Positions 55,084 to 63,382 of a stretch of DNA of 64,000 nt are shown one piece after another. The DNA is taken from positions 62,001 through 126,000 of the forward strand of contig NZ_RKMH01000006.1 in the NCBI RefSeq assembly GCF_003797185.1, written 5' to 3'. The notes beneath the pieces were generated by a model, which was not told where the DNA came from, searched no databases, and saw nothing but the letters and a program-made list of their open reading frames with translations. The DNA is from Gordonia oryzae (GTDB lineage: Bacteria; Actinomycetota; Actinomycetes; Mycobacteriales; Mycobacteriaceae). The number at the start of each line of letters is the position of its first letter. Within the stretch, counting starts at the first letter, position 1. The position numbers and the translations under genes were made by a program.

Positions 55084-55167
55084 ATCGCCCGGTAACCGTG
55101 GTCGGCTACGATCGCCCGCGTTCCAGGGTTCACGGGTGTCGACAAGAGCAGAGGTGTAGACGAGGCG

Positions 55168-56106
55168 ATGTCCAAGTCGGTCAAGTCGGATTCGCGGGAA
55201 AGCGCTCCCGCCAGGGCCATGTGGGCAGCCGGTGGGGTGTTGTGGCGCCGATCGAAGGGGGCGGTGCAGATCGGGGTGGTGCACCGCCCGCGGTATGACG
55301 ATTGGACCCTGCCCAAGGGCAAGCTCGACGCCGGTGAGACCCTGATCGATACCGCTGTCCGGGAGATCGACGAGGAAACCGGGCATGTGGTGCGTTTGGG
55401 TCGGCTGCTGACGACGGTGTCCTACGATCTGCCGCACGGCCGCAAGCATGTCCGGTACTGGTCAGCCGAGTCGGTGGGTGGGCACTTTGAGGCCAATCAT
55501 GAGGTAGACGAGCTGGATTGGTTGTCGACGGAGCAGGCGGCAGATCGCCTGAGCTATCGGTTGGATCGTTCCGTGCTGAAGGAGTTCACACGGTTGCCCG
55601 TCGGGCTCACGACGCTGCTGCTGGTGCGGCATGCGCGTGCGGGCAGCCGTTCTCGGTATCGAGGTGAGGACCGGACGCGCCCTCTCGACGCGACGGGCCG
55701 GGAGCAGGCGCAGGCGCTGGTGCCCTTGCTGACGGCGTTCGGGGTGAGCGAACTGCACAGTGCGAATCCGGTGCGTTGTGTCGAGACTCTCACCCCGACC
55801 CGAGATCATCTCGGGGGCACCATTGTCGCGGAAGCCGCGTTGTCGGAGACGGCCTACGCCGACGACCCGGCACCGGCACATGCGCGGATCAGGGACCTCG
55901 CCAAGGCCGGAGACGGGCGGGTACGTGCGGTGTGCAGTCAGGGCAAGGTGATTCCACCGCTGATGCAGTGGTGGGCCCAGCACGACGGTCTTTTGCTGCC
56001 CGAGGCGCGCAACCGCAAGGGAAGTGTGTGGGTGCTCTCGACACTCGCGGGCGCACTGGTGGCGGCCGACCACATCGATTCTCCGCTGCCACGTCTCGAC
56101 CACTGA
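55168..56106 (+). CDS. mutT1: MutT1-type Nudix hydrolase with histidine phosphatase domain
   Basis: 312-residue two-domain enzyme. The Nudix box GKLDAGETLIDTAVREIDEETG is residues 50-71 in an N-terminal domain, and a C-terminal SixA-like phosphatase starts at LLVRHARAG (about 153) with the second Arg-rich DRTRPLDATG motif and NPVRCVETLTP. M. tuberculosis MutT1 (Rv2985) degrades 8-oxo-dGTP and diadenosine polyphosphates and follows ppk as here. GAGG before the ATG. The last codons and stop lie inside a 25-nt repeat. Confidence 0.93.
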   Translation: MSKSVKSDSRESAPARAMWAAGGVLWRRSKGAVQIGVVHRPRYDDWTLPKGKLDAGETLIDTAVREIDEETGHVVRLGRLLTTVSYDLPHGRKHVRYWSAESVGGHFEANHEVDELDWLSTEQAADRLSYRLDRSVLKEFTRLPVGLTTLLLVRHARAGSRSRYRGEDRTRPLDATGREQAQALVPLLTAFGVSELHSANPVRCVETLTPTRDHLGGTIVAEAALSETAYADDPAPAHARIRDLAKAGDGRVRAVCSQGKVIPPLMQWWAQHDGLLLPEARNRKGSVWVLSTLAGALVAADHIDSPLPRLDH

Positions 56107-56224
56107 GCCGAAGGCGACAAGTCACCACTGAGCCGAAGGCGACAAGTCACCACCGAGCCGAAGGCGACAAGTCACCACCGAGCCGAAGGCGACAAGTCAC
56201 CACCGAGCCGAAGACACCAAGTCA
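56100..56224. repeat. 25-nt tandem array starting at the mutT1 stop
   Basis: Five adjacent 25-nt units, consensus CCACTGAGCCGAAGGCGACAAGTCA. The TGA of mutT1 is inside the first unit (56104-56106). Units 3-5 read CCACCGAG, and the last is altered (AAGACACCAAG). A length of 25 is not a multiple of 3, so it is not coding. Directly followed by the hupB terminator. Confidence 0.9.
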
Positions 56225-56244
56225 ATGGCGGGGCCCAGACAGCA

Positions 56245-56281
56245 ACTCACCCCTGACGAGGGAAGTTCGTCAGGGGTGAGT
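56245..56281. terminator. Strong hairpin after hupB
   Basis: ACTCACCCCTGACGA (56245-56259) pairs perfectly over 15 bp with TCGTCAGGGGTGAGT (56267-56281), 7-nt loop. It lies 38 nt past the hupB stop (minus strand) and between convergent mutT1 and hupB. No U-run. Confidence 0.65.
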
Positions 56282-56319
56282 GCGATGGTGGTCGCCCGGG
56301 GCATGACCCGGTTGCGGGC

Positions 56320-56919
56320 TCAGCGCCGGGTGGTCTTCTTGGCGGGAGCCTTCTTGGCGGCGGTCTTCTTGGCCGGAGCCTTCTTTGCCGCGGTCTTCTT
56401 GGCCGGAGCCTTCTTGGCGGCGGTCTTCTTCGCGGCAGTGGTCTTGGCCGGGGCCTTCTTTGCTGCGGTCTTGGTGGCAGTGGTCTTGACCGGGGCCTTC
56501 TTTGCCGCGGTCTTCTTGGCGGGAGCCTTCTTTGCCGCGGTCTTCTTGGCGGGAGCCTTCTTTGCCGCGGTCTTCTTGGCGGCGGTGGTGGTACCCGCAC
56601 CGCTCCCGCGCTTGACTGCCGGACCGGTCGCCGAGAGCTTCTGCTTGCCGGCGACGACAGCCTTGAACTGTGCTCCAGGACGGAACGCCGGAACCGAGGT
56701 GGCGCGCACCTTCACGGTCTCGCCGGTACGCGGGTTGCGTGCGACGCGCGGTGCGCGACGACGCTTCTCAAAGACACCGAAGCCGGTGATGGTGACACTC
56801 TCGCCGCGGTTCACCGCGCGGACGATGGTGTCGACGATCAGCTCAACCGCTTCGGTCGCGGTCTTGCGATCAGCGTCGAGCTTCTTGGTCAGCTCATCGA
56901 TGAGCTCTGCCTTGTTCAT
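56320..56919 (-). CDS. hupB: HU-family nucleoid protein with Lys/Ala tail (HupB)
   Basis: 199-residue nucleoid protein. The N-terminal HU domain (1-90) has [42 protein letters not shown] and [13 protein letters not shown], the DNA-binding arm. After residue 105 it is a histone H1-like tail of repeated [10 protein letters not shown] motifs, the mycolata form (Hlp/HupB). The tail DNA is itself repetitive and prone to length change. GGAGG precedes the ATG by 7-8 nt. Only HU gene seen here. Confidence 0.96.
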   Translation of the reverse strand: MNKAELIDELTKKLDADRKTATEAVELIVDTIVRAVNRGESVTITGFGVFEKRRRAPRVARNPRTGETVKVRATSVPAFRPGAQFKAVVAGKQKLSATGPAVKRGSGAGTTTAAKKTAAKKAPAKKTAAKKAPAKKTAAKKAPVKTTATKTAAKKAPAKTTAAKKTAAKKAPAKKTAAKKAPAKKTAAKKAPAKKTTRR

Positions 56920-57108
56920 TGATATACCTCCGCAAGCTGTTCTGGCCGTGTCTGATATGGCCAGCTAACCCCACACGGTAAACGTCCAAGGCGAAAACGT
57001 CCATCTTCCACGCCAATCGACGGGACGTGTTGCGAAAATTTCAGGCCGCTAACACGTTCCGTCGATGGCGTTCGGGGCTTGTCTGTGGGCCGAACCCGGG
57101 AGGGGACT

Positions 57109-57702
57109 TCAGAACGGCAGAGTCACCGGCGTGAAGGAGGGCCGCCCGTTCTCGTACTCGGAAATCGCGTCTACCTGCCGTAATGTCAGGCCGATGTCAT
57201 CGAGGCCCTCCATCAGACGCCACCGCGTGTAGTCATCAATTGTCAACGGCACCACGAGGTCTGCTGCAGTCACCGTCCGCTCGGAAAGGCTCACAGTCAC
57301 TTCGAGGCCGGGCTGCTCGTCGAGTCGCTTCCACAGCAGTTCGACATCGGACTGCTCGACTTGGGCGGCCACCAGGCCTGCTTTGCCCGCGTTGCCCCGG
57401 AAGATGTCGGCGAATCGGGAGGAGATGACCACCCGAAAACCGAAGTCCGACAGCGCCCAGACGGCGTGTTCGCGCGACGACCCCGTCCCGAAGTCCGGTC
57501 CGGCGACCAGGACCGACCCACGATTCCAGGGTTCGGCATTGAGGATGAAGTCCGGATCCGAGCGCCAGCTGGCGAAGAGTCCGTCCTCGAATCCGGTTCG
57601 GGTGACCCGTTTGAGGTAGACGGCAGGGATGATCTGGTCGGTGTCGACGTTGCTGCGGCGCAACGGTACGCCGATCCCGGTGTGCTCGATGAAGGGTTCC
57701 AT
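57109..57702 (-). CDS. leuD: 3-isopropylmalate dehydratase small subunit
   Basis: 197-residue swivelling subunit of isopropylmalate isomerase. [22 protein letters not shown], then [16 protein letters not shown], are the signatures. ATG at 57702 fits the family N-terminus (EPFIEHTG); the ORF extends 70 codons upstream into leuC. Follows leuC after an 80-bp gap. Confidence 0.95.
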   Translation of the reverse strand: MEPFIEHTGIGVPLRRSNVDTDQIIPAVYLKRVTRTGFEDGLFASWRSDPDFILNAEPWNRGSVLVAGPDFGTGSSREHAVWALSDFGFRVVISSRFADIFRGNAGKAGLVAAQVEQSDVELLWKRLDEQPGLEVTVSLSERTVTAADLVVPLTIDDYTRWRLMEGLDDIGLTLRQVDAISEYENGRPSFTPVTLPF

Positions 57703-57782
57703 GATGTGACTCCGGTCTGCGAATGGGAGGTGTGGCAGGGACTGTCCGGGAGTTCCCGCCGAAGGCCAAGACTTCTGGGGCG

Positions 57783-59252
57783 CTACAGGTCTGCGGGCGA
57801 GGACAACGTGCCGCGCACTGCGGTGGCGGCGGCCACGGCCGGTGAGACAAGGTGTGTTCGCCCACCCTTGCCCTGCCGGCCCTCGAAATTGCGGTTGGAG
57901 GTCGAGGCGCAACGCTGGCCCGGGGCGAGTTGGTCAGGATTCATCCCGAGGCACATCGAGCAACCGGCCTGACGCCACTCGGCGCCTGCGGCAGTGAAGA
58001 TCTCGCCGAGACCCTCCTCCTCGGCCTGCGCACGCACGCGCATCGACCCGGGCACCACCAGCATGCGTAGCCCGTCTGCCACTGTGCGGCCCTTGAGGAT
58101 TTCGGCAACGGCACGCAGATCCTCGATCCGTCCGTTGGTACAGGAGCCCACGAACACGGTGTCGACGGCAACTTCGCGCAGCGGGGTGCCCGGTGCGAGG
58201 TCCATATATTCCAGCGCCTTGGCCGCTGCGACGGAGGCGGTTTCGTCGCCCATGTCGGCCGGATCGGGAACCTTCGCCGACAGTGGTGCGCCCTGCCCTG
58301 GATTGGTTCCCCAGGTCACGAACGGGGAGAGTGTGGCGGCGTCGATGCGAACCTCGGCGTCGAACTCCGCGCCGGGATCGGTGCGCAGCGAATCCCAATA
58401 GGCCACGGCCGCATCCCAGTCGGCGCCGGTGGGGGCATGCGGACGGCCCTGCAGGTACTCGTAGGTGACGGCGTCGGGCGCGATCATCCCGGCGCGGGCG
58501 CCGGCCTCGATCGACATGTTGCAGATGGTCATCCGCGCCTCCATCGACAGTTGATCGATAGCCGAGCCGCGGTACTCCAGGACGTAGCCCTGCCCACCGC
58601 CGGTACCGATCTCGGCGATGACGGCGAGGATGAGGTCCTTGCTCGTGACGCCGGAGGGCAGATCACCGTCGACGGTGATGGCCATGGTCTTGAAGGGCCG
58701 CAGAGACAGCGTCTGGGTCGCGAGGACATGCTCGACCTCGGAGGTGCCGATTCCCATTGCCAGCGCACCGAATGCGCCGTGGGTCGCGGTGTGCGAGTCG
58801 CCGCAGACCACCGTCATACCCGGCTGAGTCAGTCCCAGTTGCGGACCGACGACGTGCACGATGCCCTGCTCGGCATCTCCCATGGGGTGTAGCCGGATAC
58901 CGAATTCCTCACAATTGCGGCGCAGCGTCTCGACCTGAGTGCGCGACACCGGGTCGGCGATAAGGTCGGTCGCGACCGTCGGGACGTTGTGATCCTCGGT
59001 GGCGATCGTCAGGTCGGGCCGGCGCACGGGACGGCCGGCGAGCCGCAGACCGTCGAAGGCCTGTGGACTGGTGACCTCGTGGACCAGATGAAGGTCAATG
59101 TAGATCAGGTCGGGTGTCGACGCCCCGTCCCCGCGGACGACGACGTGGTCGTCCCAGACCTTCTCGGCGAGGGTACGTGGCCCCGCAGCAGAGTCCGCAC
59201 GACTGTTCGTCGCACCCGCAGGGCTGTTCGATCCGGTTGAGTTGTTCGTCAT
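57783..59252 (-). CDS. leuC: 3-isopropylmalate dehydratase large subunit
   Basis: 489-residue aconitase-superfamily [4Fe-4S] subunit. The three cluster Cys are 371 (GSCTNGR), 431 and 434 (CSMCLGMN). [24 protein letters not shown] and the substrate motif are complete. ATG 59252 is the likely start; a TTG lies nine codons upstream. The first 30 residues are a Ser/Asn/Ala-rich extension. Divergent from the IclR regulator. Confidence 0.95.
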   Translation of the reverse strand: MTNNSTGSNSPAGATNSRADSAAGPRTLAEKVWDDHVVVRGDGASTPDLIYIDLHLVHEVTSPQAFDGLRLAGRPVRRPDLTIATEDHNVPTVATDLIADPVSRTQVETLRRNCEEFGIRLHPMGDAEQGIVHVVGPQLGLTQPGMTVVCGDSHTATHGAFGALAMGIGTSEVEHVLATQTLSLRPFKTMAITVDGDLPSGVTSKDLILAVIAEIGTGGGQGYVLEYRGSAIDQLSMEARMTICNMSIEAGARAGMIAPDAVTYEYLQGRPHAPTGADWDAAVAYWDSLRTDPGAEFDAEVRIDAATLSPFVTWGTNPGQGAPLSAKVPDPADMGDETASVAAAKALEYMDLAPGTPLREVAVDTVFVGSCTNGRIEDLRAVAEILKGRTVADGLRMLVVPGSMRVRAQAEEEGLGEIFTAAGAEWRQAGCSMCLGMNPDQLAPGQRCASTSNRNFEGRQGKGGRTHLVSPAVAAATAVRGTLSSPADL

Positions 59253-59340
59253 GGCTGCACTCGCATCCGTCTCTGGCAATGTCGCTGCCGGCGACCGTAA
59301 TGGGCTGGGCGATCACCGACCGACGTGCATCTCAGTATTT

Positions 59341-59358
59341 GGACAGCTAGTATCGTCC
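59341..59358. promoter_or_regulatory. Candidate regulator operator in the leuC-iclR gap
   Basis: GGAC, 10 nt, GTCC is an imperfect dyad with CTAG inside, placed over the TAGTAT -10 element (59348-59353) of the regulator gene. IclR regulators of this type bind their divergent leuCD promoter, so this is a natural operator candidate. Confidence 0.4.
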
Positions 59359-59359
59359 T

Positions 59360-60091
59360 ATGGGAAAGGATAGCGCATCGGAGCCCCACAGCGGAATCGG
59401 CGTCCTCGACAAGTCGGTCACTGTCTTGCGCGCCATCGCCGAGACCCCGTGCAATCTCACGGAATTGTGCGAACGCACCAGCCTGCCCCGGGCCACCGCG
59501 CATCGACTGGCGGTGGGCCTCGAGACGCACCGCCTGCTCGCACGCAACTCCGCCGGCCGGTGGTATCCCGGGCCGGCCTTGGGCGAACTCGCCTCCTCGG
59601 CACATGATCCGGTGCGCGAGGCGGCACTCATGGTGCTGCCGCGACTACGGGAGATTACCGGCGAATCGGTCCAGGTGTATCGCCGCGAAGGGTCCGAGCG
59701 GGTGTGTATCGCGGCGATGGAACCACCGACCGGACTGCGGGACACCGTCCCGGTGGGCACCCGGTTCCCAATGACCGCCGGGTCGGCCGCGAAGGTGCTC
59801 GCGGCGTGGGCCGACCCGAGCACCCAGCGACACCTGTTGGCCGACAGTGCCTTCAGTGACCGCTCGCTACATGACATCCGACGACGCGGGTGGGCGCAGA
59901 GCGCAGGTGAGCGTGCGGCGGGCGTCGCCAGTGTCTCAGCCCCGGTACGCGATGGCGCCGGCGAAGTCGTTGCCGCGATCTCGGTTTCGGGACCGATCGA
60001 CCGGATGGGACGCCGCCCCGGGGCCCGCTGGGCCGCGGATCTCCTCGCCGCCGCCGACGCCATCCACAAGAGGCTGGTATCGACTCAATAG
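59360..60091 (+). CDS. IclR-family regulator of leuCD (LtbR/NdgR type)
   Basis: 243-residue repressor/activator with an N-terminal winged helix (SGIGVLDKSVTVLRAIAE, LTELCERTSLPRATAHRLAVGLE) and a C-terminal effector domain containing GLRDTVPVGTRFPMTAGSAAKVLAAW. In corynebacteria (LtbR) and Streptomyces (NdgR) the divergent IclR protein controls leuCD and tryptophan genes. ATG at 59360 is 6 nt after a TAGTAT -10, giving a leaderless mRNA. The M. tuberculosis gene Rv2989 has the same position. Confidence 0.88.
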   Translation: MGKDSASEPHSGIGVLDKSVTVLRAIAETPCNLTELCERTSLPRATAHRLAVGLETHRLLARNSAGRWYPGPALGELASSAHDPVREAALMVLPRLREITGESVQVYRREGSERVCIAAMEPPTGLRDTVPVGTRFPMTAGSAAKVLAAWADPSTQRHLLADSAFSDRSLHDIRRRGWAQSAGERAAGVASVSAPVRDGAGEVVAAISVSGPIDRMGRRPGARWAADLLAAADAIHKRLVSTQ

Positions 60092-60181
60092 GACCACTGG
60101 GTTAGCGTCGGTTTCGAAGCACACAGACCTTCCGCGGACCGGATTCCCCACCGCGGGCGACGAGGAGGAAGTAACCGGGCA

Positions 60182-60679
60182 ATGGGCACAAACCAGCGCA
60201 CCCAGATCGTGATGAGTCCCGACGAGGTCGAGGAATTCATCGCCCGCAGCCGAACCGCCACACTTGCCACGACTGGACCCGATGGCAACATCCATCTCGT
60301 TGCCATGTGGTACGGGATTATCGACGGCGAGATCTGGTTCGAGACAAAGGCCAAATCGCAGAAGGCCGTCAATCTCCGGCGCAATAATCGGTGTTCGGTT
60401 CTCATCGAGGACGGCGACACCTACGACACCTTGCGCGGCGTCTGCATCGAGGGCACCGCGGAGATCCTCGACGACGCCGATTCCTGCCTGCAGGTGGGTA
60501 TCTCGGTGTGGGAACGCTACACCGCCCCGTACACCGAGGAATCCAAACCCTTCGTCGAGCAGATGATGAACAAGCGCGTCGCGGTACGCATCACCGGAAG
60601 CCGGACTCGCTCCTGGGATCACCGCAAGCTCGGTCTGCCACAGACGCCGGTGTCCGGATCGACGGCCCAGTATCTGTAG
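60182..60679 (+). CDS. PPOX-fold flavin/deazaflavin-binding family protein
   Basis: 165-residue split beta-barrel protein. SRTATLATTGPDGNIHLVAMWYGIIDGEIWFETK and AVNLRRNNRCSVLIEDGD are the family nucleotide/flavin-binding strands. The family contains F420-dependent reductases and pyridoxamine phosphate oxidases; the M. tuberculosis counterpart (Rv2991) is reported as not binding the flavin well, so cofactor is open. The GGAGG is about 13 nt before the ATG, a long spacing. Confidence 0.75.
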   Translation: MGTNQRTQIVMSPDEVEEFIARSRTATLATTGPDGNIHLVAMWYGIIDGEIWFETKAKSQKAVNLRRNNRCSVLIEDGDTYDTLRGVCIEGTAEILDDADSCLQVGISVWERYTAPYTEESKPFVEQMMNKRVAVRITGSRTRSWDHRKLGLPQTPVSGSTAQYL

Positions 60680-60724
60680 GCACCACTGCCTCCGGCGTCG
60701 ATAACATCCCCGGCAGCACATGCG

Positions 60725-60768
60725 AAAGGCGCCCTCCCCGGCATTACCGGGAAGGGCGCCTTTCTCTG
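60725..60768. terminator. Two-way terminator
   Basis: AAAGGCGCCCTCCCCGG pairs over 17 nt with CCGGGAAGGGCGCCTTT around CATTA, one mismatch. A T-rich run follows on the plus strand (TTTCTCT) and the minus strand ends in TTTCGC. It ends the PPOX gene and the tRNA transcript that converge on it. Confidence 0.8.
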
Positions 60769-60841
60769 TAGCCCCGACGGGATTCGAACCCGCGCTACCG
60801 CCTTGAGAGGGCGGCGTCCTAGGCCGCTAGACGACGGGGCC
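60769..60841 (-). tRNA. tRNA-Glu (CTC)
   Basis: 73-nt cloverleaf on the minus strand with anticodon CTC in loop CTCTCAA between CCGCC and GGCGG stem arms, GTTCGAATCC T-arm and standard D-arm. CCA is not encoded. The first pair G1-U72 is a wobble instead of the usual pair. Lies 17 nt downstream of tRNA-Gln and next to gltX. Confidence 0.9.
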
Positions 60842-60858
60842 ATAGACCTTGGTGGTCG

Positions 60859-60930
60859 CTGGGGTACCAGGACTCGAACCTAGAATGGCGGTACCAGAAA
60901 CCGCTGTGTTGCCAATTACACCATACCCCA
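60859..60930 (-). tRNA. tRNA-Gln (CTG)
   Basis: 72-nt cloverleaf with anticodon CTG in loop TTCTGGT, acceptor TGGGGTA/TACCCCA and discriminator G. In this group tRNA-Gln is first charged with Glu by the neighbouring GltX and then amidated. CCA not encoded. Confidence 0.9.
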
Positions 60931-60937
60931 AGGTCTT

Positions 60938-60959
60938 TTCTTTTCCTCTCGGAAAAGAA
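60938..60959. terminator. Hairpin between gltX and tRNA-Gln
   Basis: TTCTTTTCC and GGAAAAGAA form a perfect 9-bp A/T-rich stem, 4-nt loop, 8 nt before the tRNA. Without U-run; may be an RNA-processing signal. Confidence 0.4.
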
Positions 60960-61014
60960 CCTGCGATAGATTAGCAGAGCACTACCCCTGGACCACAAAT
61001 CGTCTGGTCAGAGG

Positions 61015-62523
61015 CTACTTTGCGGCCAACTCCCGCGCCGCGCGCAGACGCGCGAGGCTCACGTCACGGCCCAGGAGTTCCATCGACTCGAACAGCGGAG
61101 GCGAGACCTGTGACCCGGTCACCGCAACCCGCACCGGACCGAACGCCTTGCGTGGTTTGAGGCCCAGATCGTCCACCAGCGCGGCGTTGAGGGCGTCGTG
61201 CAGCGCCGACGTCTGCCACGACGACAGCGCCTCGACGGCGGCGATGGTGGCGTCGAGGACAGGCACCGCATCGGGCCCGAGGTTCTTGGCGGCCGCCTTC
61301 TCGTCGATGGTGAACTCCGCGTCGGAGACGTAGCAGAACGACATCAACGCCCACGCATCGCCGAGCACCTGAATCCGGGTCTGCACGAGTTCGGCGAGGG
61401 CGGTGAAGGTGGCGTCGTCGATCGGCTCCGACAGGTGACCGCGGTCGACGAGGTAGGCCTTGAGCCGCGCGGCGAAGTCGACGAGTTCGAGCATCCGGAT
61501 GTGCTCGGCGTTGATCGCGTCGGCCTTCTTCTGATCGAAGCGTGCGGGATTGGAGTTCACGTCACGGACGTCGAACTTGTCGATCATCTGCTCCAGGGTG
61601 AACACGTCGGTCTCGTGCGAGTATCCCCAACCGAGCAGCGCGAGGTAGTTGAGCAGACCCTCCGGCAGGAATCCGCGGTCCCGGTGATGGAACAGATTGG
61701 ACTGCGGATCGCGTTTGGAGAGTTTCTTGTTGCCCTCCCCCATGACGAACGGCAGATGCCCGAACACGGGCACCGCCTCAGCCACGCCGATCCGGATCAG
61801 CGCCTCGTACAACGCGATCTGGCGTGGTGTGGAGGAGAACAGGTCCTCCCCGCGCAACACATGGGTGATCCGCATCATCGCGTCGTCGACGGGATTGACG
61901 AGGGTGTAGAGCGGATCGCCGTTCGCACGGGTCAGCGCGAAGTCGGGAACAGTACTCGACTTGATCGTCGTGGCGCCGCGGACGAGATCGTCCCAGGAGA
62001 TGTCACGGTCGGGCATACGAAGGCGGACAACGGGATTGCGGCCCTCGGCGCGATAGGCCGCACGCTGATCGTCGGTGAGGTCGCGGTCGAAGTTGTCGTA
62101 ACCGAGCTTCGGGTCACGGCCCGCTGCGCGATGCCGTTCCTCGACCTCCTGCGGAGTCGAGAACGCCTCGTAGGCCTCACCCGCCGCCAACAAACGCTTC
62201 ACCACGTCGAGGTGGATTCCACGACGCTCCGATTGCCGGTACGGACCGTACGATCCACCGACCTCGGGGCCCTCATCCCAGTCGAGTCCGAGCCATCGCA
62301 ACGATTCCAGGATCGCATCGTAGGACTCCTGGCTGTCGCGGGCAGCGTCGGTGTCCTCGATGCGGAAGACGAAGGTGCCCTTGTCGTGTCGGGCCTGCGC
62401 GAAGTTGAACAGCGCGGTGCGCACCATCCCGACGTGCGGGGTACCGGTCGGGGACGGACAGAATCGGACACGCACGGCGTCGGTGCCTGCGGGAGCGGGG
62501 CGGGCGGAATCGGTACTGGCCAT
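61015..62523 (-). CDS. gltX: Glutamyl-tRNA synthetase (non-discriminating)
   Basis: 502-residue class I synthetase. The HIGH motif is [11 protein letters not shown] (29-32), the KMSKS motif KLSKR (267-271), and the C-terminal anticodon-binding helical domain follows. Actinobacteria lack GlnRS, so it charges both tRNA-Glu and tRNA-Gln, the latter being fixed by GatCAB. Both tRNA genes lie directly downstream on the same strand. Confidence 0.96.
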   Translation of the reverse strand: MASTDSARPAPAGTDAVRVRFCPSPTGTPHVGMVRTALFNFAQARHDKGTFVFRIEDTDAARDSQESYDAILESLRWLGLDWDEGPEVGGSYGPYRQSERRGIHLDVVKRLLAAGEAYEAFSTPQEVEERHRAAGRDPKLGYDNFDRDLTDDQRAAYRAEGRNPVVRLRMPDRDISWDDLVRGATTIKSSTVPDFALTRANGDPLYTLVNPVDDAMMRITHVLRGEDLFSSTPRQIALYEALIRIGVAEAVPVFGHLPFVMGEGNKKLSKRDPQSNLFHHRDRGFLPEGLLNYLALLGWGYSHETDVFTLEQMIDKFDVRDVNSNPARFDQKKADAINAEHIRMLELVDFAARLKAYLVDRGHLSEPIDDATFTALAELVQTRIQVLGDAWALMSFCYVSDAEFTIDEKAAAKNLGPDAVPVLDATIAAVEALSSWQTSALHDALNAALVDDLGLKPRKAFGPVRVAVTGSQVSPPLFESMELLGRDVSLARLRAARELAAK

Positions 62524-62557
62524 GCGGCTCAGCGTATCGAACCGACCACCCGAGCAG

Positions 62558-63382
62558 TCAGTCCCGGTGGCGGTCGCAGAAGTCGACGATGAGCCGGTTC
62601 ACCTCGGACGGCTGTTCGAGATAACCGAAGTGCCCGGCCTTTGCCACCTCGGCGTACTCGGCTCCCGGGATCGCGTCGGCCACCTCACGTGCGAGCTTGA
62701 CCGGCAACGTACGATCGTCGGCGAATCCGACGACGAGTGTGGGTCGAGTGATCCGCCGGTATGCGTCGAGACGATTGGCAGCCCGGTGGTGCAGTCCGAG
62801 CTGAGCACGCACCCCAGGGGTTACCGACTGCGGCGAGAACCCGATGATGTCGAGCCAATCTTGCGCGGCCCGATCGTCGTCGAGGGTGTGCGGCGACAGG
62901 TTGAGGTGTGCGGTGATGGCGGCCTCGTACTCCGGGGGCAAGGTGATCTTCTGGTCGTAAAGCGCGCGCTCGCCGGCCGAGATCGCCTCCTGCAGCGGCG
63001 TGCTGCGGCCGTAGGTGGCCAACATCACCGCGCCGCGGACGAGGTCGGGCCGCGCCAGGGTGAGTTCCTGGGTGATGCGGGCACCCAGCGAGGTGCCCAC
63101 GACGAAAGCCGGTCCGCCGAGATGCTCGATGAGTCCGGCGGTGTCGGCCACCATGTCCTCGAGCGTGAACCCGGCGGCGCACTCCGAGGACGGGGCGATG
63201 CCACGGTTGTCGAACAGGGCGACACGATAGCCGGCCTTGCGCAGGGCCGGTTCCTGATTGGCCTTCCACACCCGGCCCGGACTGCCGGTGCCCATCACCA
63301 TCACGACGAGGGGCCCGTCGCCGGCCACCTCGTAGGACAGGTCTATCCCGTTGATCCGAGCGGTGCTCACCGGTGCCGTCAC
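62558..63382 (-). CDS. Alpha/beta hydrolase
   Basis: 274-residue hydrolase. Oxyanion region [14 protein letters not shown], nucleophile elbow [11 protein letters not shown] (Ser about 95), acid in [13 protein letters not shown] and His in [13 protein letters not shown]. Similar to epoxide hydrolases and C-C hydrolases, substrate unknown. The GTG start overlaps the FAA hydrolase stop (GTGA); the GTG four codons later is also possible. It ends 34 nt before gltX, same strand. Confidence 0.85.
   Translation of the reverse strand: MTAPVSTARINGIDLSYEVAGDGPLVVMVMGTGSPGRVWKANQEPALRKAGYRVALFDNRGIAPSSECAAGFTLEDMVADTAGLIEHLGGPAFVVGTSLGARITQELTLARPDLVRGAVMLATYGRSTPLQEAISAGERALYDQKITLPPEYEAAITAHLNLSPHTLDDDRAAQDWLDIIGFSPQSVTPGVRAQLGLHHRAANRLDAYRRITRPTLVVGFADDRTLPVKLAREVADAIPGAEYAEVAKAGHFGYLEQPSEVNRLIVDFCDRHRD

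Noticed and set aside
54820-55095. ORF of M-T-P-P-G-L-G-R repeats on the plus strand
   Set aside because: A by-product of 24-nt units free of stops; no ribosome-binding site and no stable protein design.
54802-56224. CRISPR array
   Set aside because: Units are directly adjacent with no unique spacers, no cas genes are present, and units start at gene ends.
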